A stretch of 55,514 bases of DNA, from the NCBI GenBank assembly GCA_003208835.1, contig QCVD01000010.1, positions 1-55,514 of the forward strand. The letters run 5' to 3'. Below, in pieces: positions 54,142 through 55,514 of this stretch. A program made the position numbers and the translations under genes. This DNA comes from Synechococcus sp. AG-683-C23. Its GTDB lineage: Bacteria; Cyanobacteriota; Cyanobacteriia; PCC-6307; Cyanobiaceae. A model generated the notes under the pieces. The model saw nothing but the letters and a program-made list of their open reading frames with translations, was not told where the DNA came from and searched no databases. Each line of letters begins with the position of its first letter. The stretch's first letter is position 1.

Positions 54142-55178
54142 AGTTGATGCAAGACAGTGAGAGCTGTGCCGTTTTGGAGCACCTCTTGCGCACGTTCAAG
54201 ACCAGCCTCGAGGGTTGCACTCCGGCCTGCAAACCAGAGATAGGCCCCAGCATTCCAGCGCAAGGCCGTTGAGAGAGGACCACTGTTGTTGAGTGCCTCT
54301 AGGGCCTGTTGCGCCCAGGTTGCAGGATCGGTCCATTCGAGATCTCTTGCGTGGCAGTCGTGGTCTCGCGGGTGAAGAATGAGACGTTGTGCTCTGCCGT
54401 GATTAACCCGTGCGGTGATGCAGGCGCGCCCGATGGGGAGGTCGGTACCGCCTTCTAAGCCTTTCACCGTGATCACCTTGGCTTCGCCAGCAAGGCGTAG
54501 TGCTTCCCAGGCCCGACTTTCCGTTGGGGGGTGGACAAAACCGCTGATTAAGAGGTGCTCTCCCTGATGGGGAGTCCAGAGCAGTTCAAGGCTGGCGACA
54601 GGGGGTCGTTTGCCCAATTCTTCGCGGTAAGTGATCAGACTTTCGGCGATGGCGAAGTGATCGGGTTGATGCACCAAAGCAAAGCCGTTGTTATCGAGCC
54701 CGTCTTGGACTGTTCCAAGGGGGAGTCCGCCTAACTCAACACCGAGTTCTCGAAACAGATCGATGGCGGTTATGCCGTATTTGATTGGCATGCGATCTCC
54801 TCCCTGCAGCACCACCGGTTGGCCTAGCGCCATAAGCACCAATGTTGTGAGGGGATAAACCGGGGCCGTGCGGGTGCGTCCATCGAAGGGCATGCAGAAG
54901 CACACCGGTGCCATGTGGTCAGTTTTGGAGTGGAGCTTCGGACCGAGCTGTCGGTATGTGTCCAGCATCCCCGTGAGCTCTTGCGGCTCCGGACGACGGA
55001 TGCGATGGGCAATTAAAAAAGCGCCAATCTGAGCGGGGGTTGCCTCCTGATGGAGCATCAGATCGAGAGCTTCTGCCGCTTCTTCACGACTCAACCCTTT
55101 ACTGGTGTGTTCTCCACTGCCCACCTTGCGCAGGTGGCTTTTAAAACGTTCTTTGCCGGAGCCCTCTGCGATCGTCAA
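54108..55178 (-). CDS. anthranilate phosphoribosyltransferase family protein (TrpD2-like)
   Basis: A 356-residue member of the nucleoside phosphorylase/phosphoribosyltransferase type 3 family. The N-terminal helical domain reads GLSREEAAEALDLMLHQEAT, followed by ATPAQIGAFLIAHRIRRPEP. The glycine-rich loop of true TrpD (KHGNR/GTGGD) is not recognisable: the region reads FDGRTRTAPVYPLTTLVLMALGQPVVLQGGDRMPIKYG. This fits the TrpD2/YbiB group, proteins that bind nucleic acid instead of making tryptophan. The start is TTG 55178, with a ribosome binding site GGAGAG about eight to ten bases upstream. A small gene precedes it. Confidence 0.85.
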   Translation of the reverse strand: MTIAEGSGKERFKSHLRKVGSGEHTSKGLSREEAAEALDLMLHQEATPAQIGAFLIAHRIRRPEPQELTGMLDTYRQLGPKLHSKTDHMAPVCFCMPFDGRTRTAPVYPLTTLVLMALGQPVVLQGGDRMPIKYGITAIDLFRELGVELGGLPLGTVQDGLDNNGFALVHQPDHFAIAESLITYREELGKRPPVASLELLWTPHQGEHLLISGFVHPPTESRAWEALRLAGEAKVITVKGLEGGTDLPIGRACITARVNHGRAQRLILHPRDHDCHARDLEWTDPATWAQQALEALNNSGPLSTALRWNAGAYLWFAGRSATLEAGLERAQEVLQNGTALTVLHQLQSWSKALAMR

Positions 55179-55258
55179 ATGGGGCTCTCCAGTTCATCAA
55201 AGTGTTCTGCAGCAATGACCCACCAGGATGTTGCCGTTGTTACAACTTAAAGCTGGCT

Positions 55259-55423
55259 CTAAATAAAGGACGTCAGGCCTTGGAAGCTTCCGTGGTTTGG
55301 GTGTTCCGGGTGGTGACGGCCATCGGCGTAATACAGGCGTTCCAGCACCAAGCTCGTCAACGTTGCATTGTCCGATTGCTGGCTGCCCAGTAAGGAAGAA
55401 AGCGACCGCAGCAATTGGCTCAT
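55259..55423 (-). CDS. 54-residue conserved-looking small protein
   Basis: A short frame from ATG 55423 to TAG 55261-55259. The product starts MSQLLRSLSSLLGSQQSDN and contains LVLERLYYADGRHHPEHPNH then GSFQGLTSFI. The LYYxDGR-HPxHxxxxGL pattern is reminiscent of small cyanobacterial hypothetical proteins. Codon composition is coding-like. It may be slightly truncated, as the frame stops abruptly at FI. It is 80 bases upstream of the TrpD2-like gene on the same strand; those 80 bases, and 55424-55514, show nothing else I can support. Function unknown. Confidence 0.55.
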   Translation of the reverse strand: MSQLLRSLSSLLGSQQSDNATLTSLVLERLYYADGRHHPEHPNHGSFQGLTSFI

Positions 55424-55514
55424 TTTCTGTCTTCAATCTACGTCGACATTTTCCACTCAAAGGGTTCAGCAATATTGTGATTAAAGCTGCAAAAAAGCAT
55501 CTCCGTTTTTGTAG

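Noticed and set aside
55197-55472. 91-codon minus-strand frame at the right edge
   Set aside because: Its composition is not protein-like, and it overlaps in another frame the better 54-codon gene at 55259-55423.
1-55514. tRNA, rRNA, CRISPR arrays, insertion sequences, phage or toxin-antitoxin genes
   Set aside because: Gaps between genes are short; reading the longer ones on both strands showed no cloverleaf-like sequence, direct-repeat array, transposase or integrase frame.

Overview
The window is a stretch of chromosome from a cyanobacterium, most likely a marine Synechococcus (picocyanobacterial, mid-50s % GC by eye). This rests on cyanobacterial families (PsbQ, Tic20, DUF502, DUF3134, HpsJ-like, DUF1400), a group 2 sigma factor, AcnB and PpK, and on gene order. 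The run dnaN - PRC-barrel - purL - purF with convergent gyrA/parC, TPR protein, queG and nusB - ftsY - PP2C - argH is, from memory, the arrangement around the replication origin of marine Synechococcus chromosomes. No rRNA, tRNA, CRISPR array or insertion sequence was found.

Layout. 1-803: argH in two pieces facing each other (3' part on +, 5' part on -), an inversion, partial duplication or assembly fold-back. 841-5896 (-): HpsJ-like, DUF502, nusB, ftsY and SpoIIE-type phosphatase, packed with overlapping stop/start codons. 5903-10307 (+): queG, exported TPR protein, type II topoisomerase A subunit. 10297-16041 (-): dnaN, PRC-barrel, purL, purF. 16042-16430: candidate oriC with DnaA boxes and an AT-rich tract. 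16485-20114 (-): ubiB-like kinase, stand-alone DUF1400 protein, thrC. 20191-24897 (+): recN and uvrA. 24950-28718 (+): two neighbouring decayed genes, a DUF1400 alpha/beta-hydrolase and a sucrose-phosphate synthase/phosphatase. 28704-31819 (-): DUF3134, mraY, two small proteins and purT. 31876-33320 (+): small membrane protein and argG. 33312-35543 (-): coiled-coil protein, rpsF, tic20, aroE. 35657-37570 (+): dnaK. 37619-39147 (-): psbQ and an FAD amino-acid oxidase with an apparent CTG start. 39217-41347 (+): purU and an O-antigen-ligase-like protein. 41283-47157 (-): radical SAM protein, ClC transporter, acnB. 47255-48307 (+): DAHP synthase. 48377-53660 (-): phytol-kinase-like protein, sigma factor, ppk, MFS transporter. 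53680-54141 (+): acetyltransferase. 54108-55423 (-): TrpD2-like protein and a 54-aa small protein.

Function. Most genes are housekeeping: replication and repair (dnaN, gyrA/parC, recN, uvrA), purine synthesis (purF, purL, purT, with purU able to make the formate PurT uses), arginine (argG, argH), shikimate entry (DAHP synthase, aroE), peptidoglycan (mraY), protein export and folding (ftsY, dnaK, tic20) and photosynthesis (psbQ).

I saw no convincing new multi-gene system. The signals most worth a second look are the split argH, the pseudogene pair implying loss of this sucrose-synthesis locus, the candidate oriC, the CTG start coupled to psbQ, a 12-codon upstream ORF coupled to purT, and several sub-60-residue genes.
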